Source: CAZKWG01 sp964615375
Lineage (GTDB): Bacteria > Myxococcota_A > UBA796 > CAZKWG01
Direction of reading: 5' to 3'
DNA length: 64,000 nucleotides
Assembly (NCBI GenBank): GCA_964615375.1
Contig: CAZTOW010000002.1
Span: 62,001 to 126,000, forward strand
The notes under the pieces were generated by a model. It made no database searches. It saw only the letters and a program-made list of their open reading frames with translations, and was not told the DNA's origin. The first letter of the stretch is position 1. Each line of letters begins with the position of its first letter. Of this stretch, positions 49,087 to 56,808 are shown piece after piece. Position numbers and translations under genes: made by a program.

Positions 49087-50232
49087 ATGGCGCTGGCGAA
49101 GTATCTGGAAGACATCGTCGAGAGGTTTCATGAGGACCTCGAGGACTTCATCGCTGATCGCGAGGTGGAGCCTTCCCAACAGGAGCGGCGGTCCGCTGCC
49201 TGCCGCTTGGCGCTCGCCCAGGTCCAGGCTCAGCTAGAGAAGCTGCTGGAGATGGCCACGGATCCAGAGATTCGGCTGGCCGACGAGGTGGACTATCATC
49301 GCACGAAGCAGACCTCGTTGGAACGCATGGTTTCGGCTCAGGCCGAGAGGATCCGCGAGCTCGAAGCACGGATTGAGGAGCTGTCCAACGGATCCCGTCC
49401 CCGCCTGGGCGGAGGCGCCGACCTGCCGGCCCTGGGCGCCAATGACGTCAACCGCAGGCTGAGCCGGCTCGTCCAGCGAGCCTATCGGCGCGAGCTCACC
49501 AGCGAAGAACTCGATCTGGTACGTCAGATTCAGCTCCGCCTGGGCGTGACGGTGACAGAGCCAGCGCTCTATCTGGCCGCGATGACGCATCGCTCACTTC
49601 GACGGCCTGAGAGCAGGGTGGTTGGCGACAATCGACAGTTGACCACGATCGGAAGCCGCGTGCTCGACCTCTGTCTGGCGTCGCTCGTCGTCCTTGTTCA
49701 GCCAGAAACGGAAACCGTCGCCGTTCATGATGTCTCCAGGGCCTTTGCGGACACATCGACCTGTGCGCGGAAGGGCCGCGCGCTTGGCCTGCACGAGCTG
49801 CTACTGGTTGGACCGGGGTTCGCAAGAGCTGTGGATCTTACCGATACCATTATCAGTGACGCGCTCCGTGCACTGATTGGAGCCGTCTACCTCGATCTTG
49901 GCTTCGACGCCTCCCAGGAACTAATGATGCGCTGGTATGCACGGAACGTAGATAGCGCGTTGGAGCGCTACGAGAACGCGCGAAACGCTGGAGTCCCGCA
50001 AAAGATACTCTCCGCGAAGAACCGCCTACAAGAGCTCACGCAGGGACGGGGATTGGGTCTGCCGGAGTATCGTCTGCTGTCCAAGCAGGGTTCGGAACAA
50101 GCACCTATCTTCGTCGTGGAGGCACGCGTTAGGGGCGGGTTTGTGGCCCACGGGCGAGGTCCATCGAAGCGCGCTGCGGAGAGCGCCGCGGCCGAGGCGG
50201 TTTTGGCGAAGCTGGGCCAGTCCTCAGCCTAG
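49087..50232 (+). CDS. Coiled-coil / degenerate RNase III / dsRNA-binding protein (pseudoenzyme)
   Basis: A 381-residue protein. Residues 1-100 are acidic, charged and coiled-coil-like. Residues ~142-290 align by eye with the RNase III endonuclease domain (Ala-Met-Thr-His-Arg-Ser at 165-170; Leu-Ile-Gly-Ala-Val-Tyr-Leu-Asp at 263-270). Residues ~306-377 are a clear dsRBD (Asn-Arg-Leu-Gln-Glu-Leu-Thr-Gln...Ser-Lys-Arg-Ala-Ala-Glu). Of the four metal-binding acids of E. coli RNase III, Glu38, Glu41, Asp45 and Glu117 are here Arg183, Thr186, Ser190 and Arg261; only the Asp114 equivalent (Asp258) remains. It should bind but not cut dsRNA. Lower GC than its neighbours. It converges on the hsd operon with a 70-base gap. 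GAGGAG precedes the ATG. Confidence 0.82.
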   Translation: MALAKYLEDIVERFHEDLEDFIADREVEPSQQERRSAACRLALAQVQAQLEKLLEMATDPEIRLADEVDYHRTKQTSLERMVSAQAERIRELEARIEELSNGSRPRLGGGADLPALGANDVNRRLSRLVQRAYRRELTSEELDLVRQIQLRLGVTVTEPALYLAAMTHRSLRRPESRVVGDNRQLTTIGSRVLDLCLASLVVLVQPETETVAVHDVSRAFADTSTCARKGRALGLHELLLVGPGFARAVDLTDTIISDALRALIGAVYLDLGFDASQELMMRWYARNVDSALERYENARNAGVPQKILSAKNRLQELTQGRGLGLPEYRLLSKQGSEQAPIFVVEARVRGGFVAHGRGPSKRAAESAAAEAVLAKLGQSSA

Positions 50233-50302
50233 TCTTAACCGACCCTCCTGGATCCCTCGCCACGCTGCGGACTGTCCGGGCCTCGCACCCTAAGCGCTGA
50301 CG

Positions 50303-51871
50303 TCAGCCAGGCCCGCCCAGGTCCCCCAGGATCTCTTCGATCTGCTCCAGCGCGCTGCGCAAGTCGTCGGCGATCTCGGCGGCGATCTCGTCGGGGTCGG
50401 GCAGGTTCTCGGCGTCCAGGAGGCTGTCGTCCTTGAGCCAGAAGAGGTCCAGGCTGCACTTGTCGCGCGCCACCAGCTCGTCGTAGGGGTAGGCTCGCCA
50501 GCGGCCGCCGGGGTTCTGCTCGGACCAGGTGGCGACGCGGCCGGCGCGCGACGCGGGCCGGTAGAGCGACACGAACTCGTCCAGGTCCGCCCGCTTCATG
50601 GGGTTGGTCTTCAGGGTGAAGTGCTGGTTGGTCCGAAGATCGTAGACCCACAGGCGCTGGGTCCAGGGGTCGGGGCTGGCGGGCTTGCGGTCGAAGAAGA
50701 GGACGTTCGCCTTGACCCCCTGGGCGTAGAAGATGCCAGTGGGCAGGCGGAGCAGGGTGTGGACGTCGCACTCGGACAGCAGGCGCCGCCGGATGACCTC
50801 GCCGGCGCCGCCCTCGAAGAGCACGTTGTCCGGCACGACGACGGCCGCTCGCCCGTGGATCTGGAGCAGCGACTTGACGTGCTGGACGAAGTTGAGCTGC
50901 TTGTTGGTGGTGGTCGCCCAGAAGTCCTCGCGCTCGTAGGTGATGGCCTCGCGGTCGGTCTCGCCGTCCTCGCCGACGACCAGGATGCTGGACTTGCGCC
51001 CGAAGGGCGGGTTGGTCAGCACGACGTCGTAGCGGGACGGTCCGAGCTCGCGGAGGCCGTCGTCGGTGCGCACGGGCAGGCGGCTGTCCATCTCGAGGTC
51101 GGCGCTCTCGGGCCTCATGCCGCCGGCGATCAGCTCGGCTCGGAGCTTCGCCAGCTCCTGCGGGGTGGGCCCGACGTTGTGAAGCAGCAGGTTCATCGCG
51201 CACAGGCGCGTCACGCCCTGGACGATCTCGACGCCGCGGAGCGCGTGAAGGCGCAGGTGCTCACGCTGCTCGCGGGTCAGGTCGGGGTGCTGGGTGGTCA
51301 GCCAGTGGTGCGCGGCCAGCAGGAAGCCGCCGGTCCCGCAGGCGGGGTCGATGAGGGTCTCCCCCGGCCGCGGCGCCACCGCGGCGACCATCGCGTCGAT
51401 GAGGGGGCGCGGGGTGAAGTACTGGCCCGCGCCGGACTTCGTGTCCTGGGCGTTCCGCTCCAGCAGGCCCTCGTAGGCGTCACCCTTGATGTCGGCGCCG
51501 ACCATGACCCACTGCTCGCGATCGATGAGATCGCTGACCAGGCGCTTGAGCTTGGCGGGGTCCTGGATCTTGTTCTGGGCCTTGCGGAAGACCAGCCCGA
51601 GGAGGCCGTGCTGACGGCCGAGGTGCTCCAGGACCGCCCGGTAGTGGTGCTCGAGGTCGGCGCCGTCCCGGGTGACCAGGCTCGGCCAGTCGTAGCCCTC
51701 GGGCACCGGCGAGGGGCGCCGCCAGGGCGGGCGGGTCTGCTCATCCGCCATCTTCAGGAAGAGCAGGTAGGTGAGCTGCTCCAGATAGTCGCCGTAGGAC
51801 AGGCCGTCGTCCCGCAGCACGTTGCAGTAGGACCACAGCTTGTTGACGATGCGGCTGGCGTCGGCGCTCAT
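50303..51871 (-). CDS. hsdM: Type I restriction-modification DNA methyltransferase subunit
   Basis: A 522-residue N6-adenine methyltransferase. An HsdM N-terminal helical domain (~1-130) precedes the SAM-binding Asp-Pro-Ala-Cys-Gly-Thr-Gly-Gly-Phe (175-183) and the catalytic Asn-Pro-Pro-Phe (287-290). It modifies the site chosen by HsdS and protects host DNA. It is the last gene of the seven-gene operon; its ATG overlaps the stop of the PD-(D/E)XK gene (ATGA). HsdM and HsdS are normally adjacent; here two genes lie between them. Confidence 0.95.
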   Translation of the reverse strand: MSADASRIVNKLWSYCNVLRDDGLSYGDYLEQLTYLLFLKMADEQTRPPWRRPSPVPEGYDWPSLVTRDGADLEHHYRAVLEHLGRQHGLLGLVFRKAQNKIQDPAKLKRLVSDLIDREQWVMVGADIKGDAYEGLLERNAQDTKSGAGQYFTPRPLIDAMVAAVAPRPGETLIDPACGTGGFLLAAHHWLTTQHPDLTREQREHLRLHALRGVEIVQGVTRLCAMNLLLHNVGPTPQELAKLRAELIAGGMRPESADLEMDSRLPVRTDDGLRELGPSRYDVVLTNPPFGRKSSILVVGEDGETDREAITYEREDFWATTTNKQLNFVQHVKSLLQIHGRAAVVVPDNVLFEGGAGEVIRRRLLSECDVHTLLRLPTGIFYAQGVKANVLFFDRKPASPDPWTQRLWVYDLRTNQHFTLKTNPMKRADLDEFVSLYRPASRAGRVATWSEQNPGGRWRAYPYDELVARDKCSLDLFWLKDDSLLDAENLPDPDEIAAEIADDLRSALEQIEEILGDLGGPG

Positions 51872-52983
51872 TCGGAGACCTCGGACGGGGAGGAGGACGC
51901 GGCGAGGTCGGGCGGACCGTCGTCCTCATCCAGCGCGGACGCGGCGGACGCCGGGAGGTGCACCTGCAAGCGACCCGTGATCCCTGTGTCGGTCCACTCC
52001 CGGAGCACGCTGCCCACCCAGTCCAGGTAGGCACGATTCGGCAGCGCCTGGCCGAGCAGCCGGGCCGAGCTGTGTCGGGCCATCAGCAGCGGCCACTGCC
52101 CCGGAAGCCAGAGGCGAAGCGTCCCGTCGTCGGCGGTTTTCACCCACTTCTGGGCGCACGCCTCGAGCTGCGCGTCCCCGACCAGCGCGCGGTGCAGCGC
52201 CTCGCCGGGCCTGCACTGCCAGCAGAGCACCAGATCGGGCAGCCCCTGGGCCAGGACCGGCGCATGCGGATGTCCGAAGTAGAGCCCCGTATAGACGCCC
52301 GCCCAGGGGTGCTGGTGCCAGGGTTTCGGCCAGGCCCAGGAGACCTGGCGTCGGTGCCCGCGCTCGTCATAGCGGCGCCCGCGCTTCTTCTCCCGGGTGA
52401 CGAACTGCGCGCCGCCCCCCGTCAGCGCCTGGGCGACGAGCTCGGCCGCCTCCTGTGACCAGCTCGTAAACGTGTCTTGCGCCTCGAAGGAGGCGTACAG
52501 GCCAGTCAGCGCGGAGACGTCGATGGGGGGCACGGTGACTCCTAGGGTGTCGGCCAGCCGCAGGAGCTGGCGCCATTCGAGGGGCGCGTCGGACCAGGGC
52601 AGGTGCTTCAGATCCGCCCAGGTGATCGAGCCCAGCAGCTTGGGGGAGGGGTAGACCCGTGGCGTCTTCGCGATGCCGATGACGCGCGCGCCCTCCTCAT
52701 ACTTGCGGACCTGCTTCAGCTCCGGCGCCGGGCCTGCCTTCAGCTCCAGGACCACGCGCTCTCCGCTCGGGAAGCTGAGGCGGATGTCGGACCGACCCTC
52801 CTGGACCCGATCCTGGGTCGTCACGGTGGGCCGGTCACGGGGCAGGGGCCAGCGAAAATGCTGGACCATGCGCGGCCAGGCGTCCGTGGACTCCAGCGCG
52901 GCGGCCAGCGCGTCCTCCAGCGCGGCTTCGGGCAGCACCCGCGCGCGCGCCCAGGCACGGGCCAGCAGGTGATCAGCTCGCAT
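51868..52983 (-). CDS. Putative PD-(D/E)XK nuclease in the hsd operon
   Basis: A 371-residue protein. The N-terminal ~130 residues carry a nuclease-fold core: Gly-Arg-Ser-Asp66-Ile-Arg-Leu-Ser, then Val-Val-Leu-Glu80-Leu-Lys82-Ala-Gly, i.e. D...ExK, preceded by a helical region. The remaining ~240 residues are an unrecognised domain rich in Trp, Pro and His (Trp-Pro-Lys-Pro-Trp-His-Gln-His-Pro-Trp near 225). It overlaps its upstream neighbour by 11 bases and hsdM by 4. It may be an extra effector nuclease or a DNA-end sensor of the system. No named family is recognised. Confidence 0.7.
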   Translation of the reverse strand: MRADHLLARAWARARVLPEAALEDALAAALESTDAWPRMVQHFRWPLPRDRPTVTTQDRVQEGRSDIRLSFPSGERVVLELKAGPAPELKQVRKYEEGARVIGIAKTPRVYPSPKLLGSITWADLKHLPWSDAPLEWRQLLRLADTLGVTVPPIDVSALTGLYASFEAQDTFTSWSQEAAELVAQALTGGGAQFVTREKKRGRRYDERGHRRQVSWAWPKPWHQHPWAGVYTGLYFGHPHAPVLAQGLPDLVLCWQCRPGEALHRALVGDAQLEACAQKWVKTADDGTLRLWLPGQWPLLMARHSSARLLGQALPNRAYLDWVGSVLREWTDTGITGRLQVHLPASAASALDEDDGPPDLAASSSPSEVSE

Positions 52984-53737
52984 CGACCTTCCGATCCGCC
53001 GGCGCCTCTGGCCCCAGGCAGTCCCAGGGCACCTGTATCCAGCCCTCGCCCTCCGGGAGCGCCCCGGGCGGCGCGGCGAGCTGTTGAGGCTGCCGCGCGA
53101 ACAGATACGCCACCAGGGCGCAGGTCAGCGCGTCGTTCACATCCGGGCTGTTGGAGGCGAGCTCTGCCCCGAGGGGTGCCTGCATCGCGCGGAGGCTGGC
53201 CGAGCTCTGGCAGGGCGCGGGGTAGGCCTCGACCCCCGTGACCGCGGTCTCGCCGACCAGGCCCGTCCAGACGCCGGGGCGCTCCTCACGCAGCCCGAGC
53301 GCGACCAGCGCCGCCAGGCCCTTCGTGGACTGGCTGCCGATCAGGTCCTGCACGGCCGAGAGGGGCTGGTGGCCGCGGTCGTACAGCCAACGCTCGGTCG
53401 CGCGCATCAGGAGCGGGTTCTGGCCCTTGGTCGCCGGGACGGCCTCGGGCGCCGTGCCCGCCAACAGGGCGCGGAAGGCCGCCGGCCATCCCAGCGGCGT
53501 GTCGATGGCCAGCGTGAGCGCAGTCCAGGGTAGCTGCGCGGCGCCGACCAGCCGAAGCAGCTCGGCGAGCAGGGCCGGGCCGCGGCGGTGGTTGAAGCGC
53601 TCTCGCAGGTTGCCACGCCAGGGGCGCCCGACCCGCCGCAGCGCGCCTCCCTCGTCGCCCAGGAGCACCAGCGCGTCGCGCGAGTCGCCCCTCTGGCAGT
53701 GCCAGGCGCCGACGTCCCAGCCAAGGTAGCCGCGCAT
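52973..53737 (-). CDS. DUF429-like (RNase H-fold) protein in the hsd operon
   Basis: A 254-residue protein. The front Leu-Gly-Trp-Asp-Val-Gly-Ala-Trp, the Leu-Ala-Ile-Asp-Thr-Pro-Leu-Gly-Trp-Pro segment near 85, the Arg-Ala-Thr-Glu-Arg-Trp-Leu segment and the Val-Glu-Ala-Tyr-Pro-Ala motif near 175 follow the DUF429 pattern, predicted to be an RNase H-like nuclease or sugar-kinase-like fold. The conserved acidic residues Asp9, Asp near 84 and Asp near 207 could form the metal site. Its start shares one base with the hsdS stop (TGATG). The role is unknown; its place inside an R-M operon suggests a nucleic-acid task. Confidence 0.6.
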   Translation of the reverse strand: MRGYLGWDVGAWHCQRGDSRDALVLLGDEGGALRRVGRPWRGNLRERFNHRRGPALLAELLRLVGAAQLPWTALTLAIDTPLGWPAAFRALLAGTAPEAVPATKGQNPLLMRATERWLYDRGHQPLSAVQDLIGSQSTKGLAALVALGLREERPGVWTGLVGETAVTGVEAYPAPCQSSASLRAMQAPLGAELASNSPDVNDALTCALVAYLFARQPQQLAAPPGALPEGEGWIQVPWDCLGPEAPADRKVDAS

Positions 53738-55215
53738 CAGGGATCCCGGCGCGGAGAGGCGCCGAAGAGGGGCATCTGCTCGGGGGCGGGGGCGCGGGGC
53801 GCGGGGCGTGGCACCTCCGGCGGCACGAGGCGGCCCTCAAAGGCGCGCTTCAGGATGGACTGACGAAGGCGAGCGCAGCGAGCCAGGTTGGCGTCGAGGC
53901 TGCGGTCGAGGGCGTCAAGGACGGAGAGGCGACGGTCGACCTCGGCGACGATGCGGTGTTGTTCGGGGAGGGGGGGGAGAGGGAACTCTACCCCTTTGAA
54001 GCGCCCCAAGGTAAGGTGTCCAATATTGGTTGTAATGATGCAGCGACTGCGGAACACACCAGATCTAACCCATGCACGAAACACCGTCTCAGCATATCTC
54101 GGACTGACTCGACCAGGCACTGGCCTGAATCGATGGAGGGTAGCTTGAAAGGCGCAGATGGTAGGCGCACCTCGGTAGAGGGCTGACTGGCCTACAAGCT
54201 CTGGACTCTGCCCCTCTGATACAAGGACATCACCCTCTTTGAGTCTGTACTTATCAAACTCATCATCCTCGAAGGGCATTGACAGGATGTCGCCCAGGTA
54301 TAGCGAGCCGTCCTTTACATTGGCTACGCGCAGATAGGGCCTTTCTTGCCCGGTGTACTCGGGAGCGCGACGCCGTCCCAGCAAGATCTCGCCTACTTGA
54401 TCACATCCCGCCCAACACCATCCTTCGGGCAGCTTGGGCAATCCCTCCAACTCTGGCTTCACCGGCTCCTGGTACTTCCCGCGCGCCCCGCTCACGGCCC
54501 AGGCCGCCTTCCGCTCGGCCAGAATGCGCTCCAACAGCACAGACGCCGGCTCGTAATCCCGGCCCTCGGCGCGGGCCAACGCGGCCTCAGTAGGAACCAG
54601 GCGGCCCTCGACGGCGGCCTTGAGCACGCTGGCGCGGGCGCGCTTCACGTTCGCCTTCGCCCGATTCAGCGAGGCAACGGCAGCGTCGAGACGGGAGAAG
54701 TGGGTTTCGATGGCGGCGACGACCTGGTCTTGAACGGATCGTGGTGGCACTGGAATGGGCAACTTGCGAATCGTGTTCATATTGATCCGCAGACGTCCTA
54801 CCCCGTGACTGTGGCGCTCGGCATACTTTCTTCCCTCTGGACTATTCAACCAGTGCATGATGAACCGACGATTATGGGCCACATCAGGTCTAAATCGAAT
54901 GCAGTCTGCTTTGACGATAGCAGGAAGGATGTACGCTGGTACCTCACAGCATCGGCCGACAGGTTCGGCGAGCGCGGCGATCAGAAGGTCGCCATGCGAC
55001 AGTCGATGACGCTCTAGCGCGGAACCGTACTCCATGCTCACGAATGACCGATCTTCATTCTTGAATTCGCCCACACCTATATTTCCAAGCCTAACGACCC
55101 GCACGCCCGAGTCTACATAGTGCTCACTCTTTAGTTTGCTGCCGAATGGGCCGTCCGTAAGCGCATTCGGCTCATCGACGACCACCTCAGCCAGCGTCCT
55201 CCACTGCCAGTCCAT
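53737..55215 (-). CDS. hsdS: Type I restriction-modification specificity subunit
   Basis: A 492-residue protein with two target-recognition domains, each followed by a conserved helix: Leu-Pro-Ile-Pro-Val-Pro-Pro...Gln-Asp-Gln-Val-Val-Ala-Ala-Ile-Glu near 160 and Phe-Pro-Leu-Pro-Pro-Leu-Pro-Glu-Gln-His-Arg-Ile-Val near 430. The two Arg-Ala-x-x-Leu-Lys-Ala-Ala-x-Glu-Gly-Arg-Leu-Val-Pro repeats (~205 and ~470) are the arm ends. The target domains have clearly lower GC (about 53.99-54.42 and 54.75-55.20 kb), as expected for exchangeable DNA-reading parts. The ATG at 55215 has a G-rich ribosome site; an upstream in-frame start overlaps the previous gene. Confidence 0.95.
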   Translation of the reverse strand: MDWQWRTLAEVVVDEPNALTDGPFGSKLKSEHYVDSGVRVVRLGNIGVGEFKNEDRSFVSMEYGSALERHRLSHGDLLIAALAEPVGRCCEVPAYILPAIVKADCIRFRPDVAHNRRFIMHWLNSPEGRKYAERHSHGVGRLRINMNTIRKLPIPVPPRSVQDQVVAAIETHFSRLDAAVASLNRAKANVKRARASVLKAAVEGRLVPTEAALARAEGRDYEPASVLLERILAERKAAWAVSGARGKYQEPVKPELEGLPKLPEGWCWAGCDQVGEILLGRRRAPEYTGQERPYLRVANVKDGSLYLGDILSMPFEDDEFDKYRLKEGDVLVSEGQSPELVGQSALYRGAPTICAFQATLHRFRPVPGRVSPRYAETVFRAWVRSGVFRSRCIITTNIGHLTLGRFKGVEFPLPPLPEQHRIVAEVDRRLSVLDALDRSLDANLARCARLRQSILKRAFEGRLVPPEVPRPAPRAPAPEQMPLFGASPRRDP

Positions 55216-55237
55216 CACACCCCCAACCAGCAACGTC

Positions 55238-56050
55238 TCACGACACGAGGGCTGGCTGAGCGCCACCCGCCCCGCCCACCGCCTTGATCTCGTCCACGAA
55301 GCGGGTCCGCGCCGCCGCGTCGTCCGTGTCCACCAGCAGGTCTACCTTGTCCTGAAGCACCTCCCGCACCTCGTCCCGCTGCTCTCGACGACCGCCCGTC
55401 AGCAGATAGGCTACGAGCCTGCTGGTGCCGCTGGGTTGGGTCAGCACGCTGCGCCAGGCCAGCAGCCGGGTGGCCAGGGTCTGGAGGTCGTCTTCGAGCT
55501 GGGGGCGGCTCGGGGAGACCGGCTCCATCAGCATCAGCGAGCTGCGCCCCTCCACCCAGTGGGTGATGGGCTGCAGCCCTCGCCCGCGCCCCTCGAGCCA
55601 GCGGACGCCGTCCTGGGTGGGCTTGAAGGTCTTCTTGACGAGGTGGCTCACGCCGAAGGTCCGGAAGAAGGCGTAGCCTTGTGAGGGCAGGGTGGGGCCA
55701 CGCTGGAGGCCCTCGCCCCGGATGGCGGCGACGCGCCGGGGGAGCAGATGCTCCCGGACCCACTGCACGGGGTCCTCGACGCCAGCAGGCAGGGCGCGGC
55801 TCTCCGCGAACCGGACGAAGGGCCCCAGGCTGCCCTCGGACCGCGTCGCGTCACCGACTTCCGAGACCTGACGCGCCAGCAGGGCGGCCATCCGCGCGTG
55901 CTCTTCGCCGCCGAGGCAGTCCGGGACGGGGAGGTGCTCGGCCGCCACGCCGTGCCACCGTCTCCCGTCCCAGACCAGCGCGCCCAGCGGGACGCGCAGA
56001 CCCGTGAAAGGATCCGGTTCGTAGTGCACGATCCGACAGGTGGCGATCAT
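55238..56050 (-). CDS. DUF3037-like partner of the HipA-like kinase
   Basis: A 270-residue protein. Its front, Cys-Arg-Ile-Val-His-Tyr-Glu-Pro-Asp-Pro-Phe-Thr-Gly followed by Val-Pro-Leu-Gly-Ala-Leu-Val, resembles DUF3037 proteins (Tyr-x-Pro-Asp-Pro...Asn-x-Gly-Val-x-Leu), which are regularly encoded beside HipA-like kinases. The rest is helical and unrecognised. Its ATG overlaps the kinase stop (ATGA). By family context it should be the kinase's partner, perhaps substrate or antidote; that is inference. Confidence 0.6.
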   Translation of the reverse strand: MIATCRIVHYEPDPFTGLRVPLGALVWDGRRWHGVAAEHLPVPDCLGGEEHARMAALLARQVSEVGDATRSEGSLGPFVRFAESRALPAGVEDPVQWVREHLLPRRVAAIRGEGLQRGPTLPSQGYAFFRTFGVSHLVKKTFKPTQDGVRWLEGRGRGLQPITHWVEGRSSLMLMEPVSPSRPQLEDDLQTLATRLLAWRSVLTQPSGTSRLVAYLLTGGRREQRDEVREVLQDKVDLLVDTDDAAARTRFVDEIKAVGGAGGAQPALVS

Positions 56051-56808
56051 CTCGGGTGCTCCAGGGCTTCAATATAGCGCAGGATGATGGGGTGCGCGTT
56101 CTGGCAGCGGCGGTAGACGGCCTCGGTCAGGTCGTCGATCCGCGGCTCCGCCACGAGGGAGCAGCCCTCGGCGACCCACCGGCGCAAGACCGCGTGGTCC
56201 AGGCGGCTGGCGACCTCGGCCGCCGCCAGCGCGCCCGACCGGAGCGCGTCGACCGGGAAGCCGCGCGCGTGATTCCTGGGGTCGGGCGGCTCCAGCCCCA
56301 GCGCGAGGTAGTCGTCGATCTGGCCGACGAGGGCGTTCCCCGCGTCGATGGCCCAGAGGCGAAGCGAGGTCGGGTCGGGGTGGAGCTCGACGAGGACGTT
56401 CTGGGCGTGGCGATCTCCGTTGGCGACCAGGGCGTCCAGCGCCAGCATCCGCCCGACCTCGTCCAGGTTGAGGATGAAGTCGCGATCATCGGCCGACCAG
56501 TGCTTGATGGGCTGGACCGCCTCGCTCAGCCAGCTCCACTCGCCGCCCACCTGGGCGACGGCGACCTGTGGCTGGCGGACCCCCAGGGCCTGGCCGAGCA
56601 GCCAGGACACCGACTCGGCCAGCAGAGCCTCGAAGCCCGTCGAGACCTCGCCCTTCCAGACCCAGGTGCGACCGTCCAGGGTGCGCGCCCAGCGCGCCTC
56701 GCTGCCGTTGGGGACCGAGACCGGAGGGCCCAGGAGGACATCGCTGAGGCGCATCAGGCGGGCCCCCGGGACCACCTGCGTGACCCCTGTTCCAGCCCGC
56801 TTCCTCAC
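56047..56808 (-). CDS. HipA-like Ser/Thr kinase in the hsd operon
   Basis: A 253-residue protein of the short HipA-like kinase group. The ATP-site lysine is in Trp-Val-Trp-Lys-Gly-Glu-Val near 49. The catalytic loop Ala-Asn-Gly-Asp-Arg-His-Ala-Gln-Asn and the metal-binding Ala-Ile-Asp-Ala-Gly-Asn segment follow near 125-150, all key residues present. GTG 56808 overlaps the hsdR stop (GTGA), so it is translationally coupled to hsdR; an internal ATG at 56754 is less likely. HipA kinases of toxin-antitoxin systems phosphorylate tRNA synthetases; no HipB-type repressor is present here. Confidence 0.8.
   Translation of the reverse strand: MRKRAGTGVTQVVPGARLMRLSDVLLGPPVSVPNGSEARWARTLDGRTWVWKGEVSTGFEALLAESVSWLLGQALGVRQPQVAVAQVGGEWSWLSEAVQPIKHWSADDRDFILNLDEVGRMLALDALVANGDRHAQNVLVELHPDPTSLRLWAIDAGNALVGQIDDYLALGLEPPDPRNHARGFPVDALRSGALAAAEVASRLDHAVLRRWVAEGCSLVAEPRIDDLTEAVYRRCQNAHPIILRYIEALEHPR

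Noticed and set aside
49087..50232. Active housekeeping RNase III (rnc)
   Set aside because: Most catalytic acids are replaced and neither lepB nor era, usual neighbours of rnc, is nearby.
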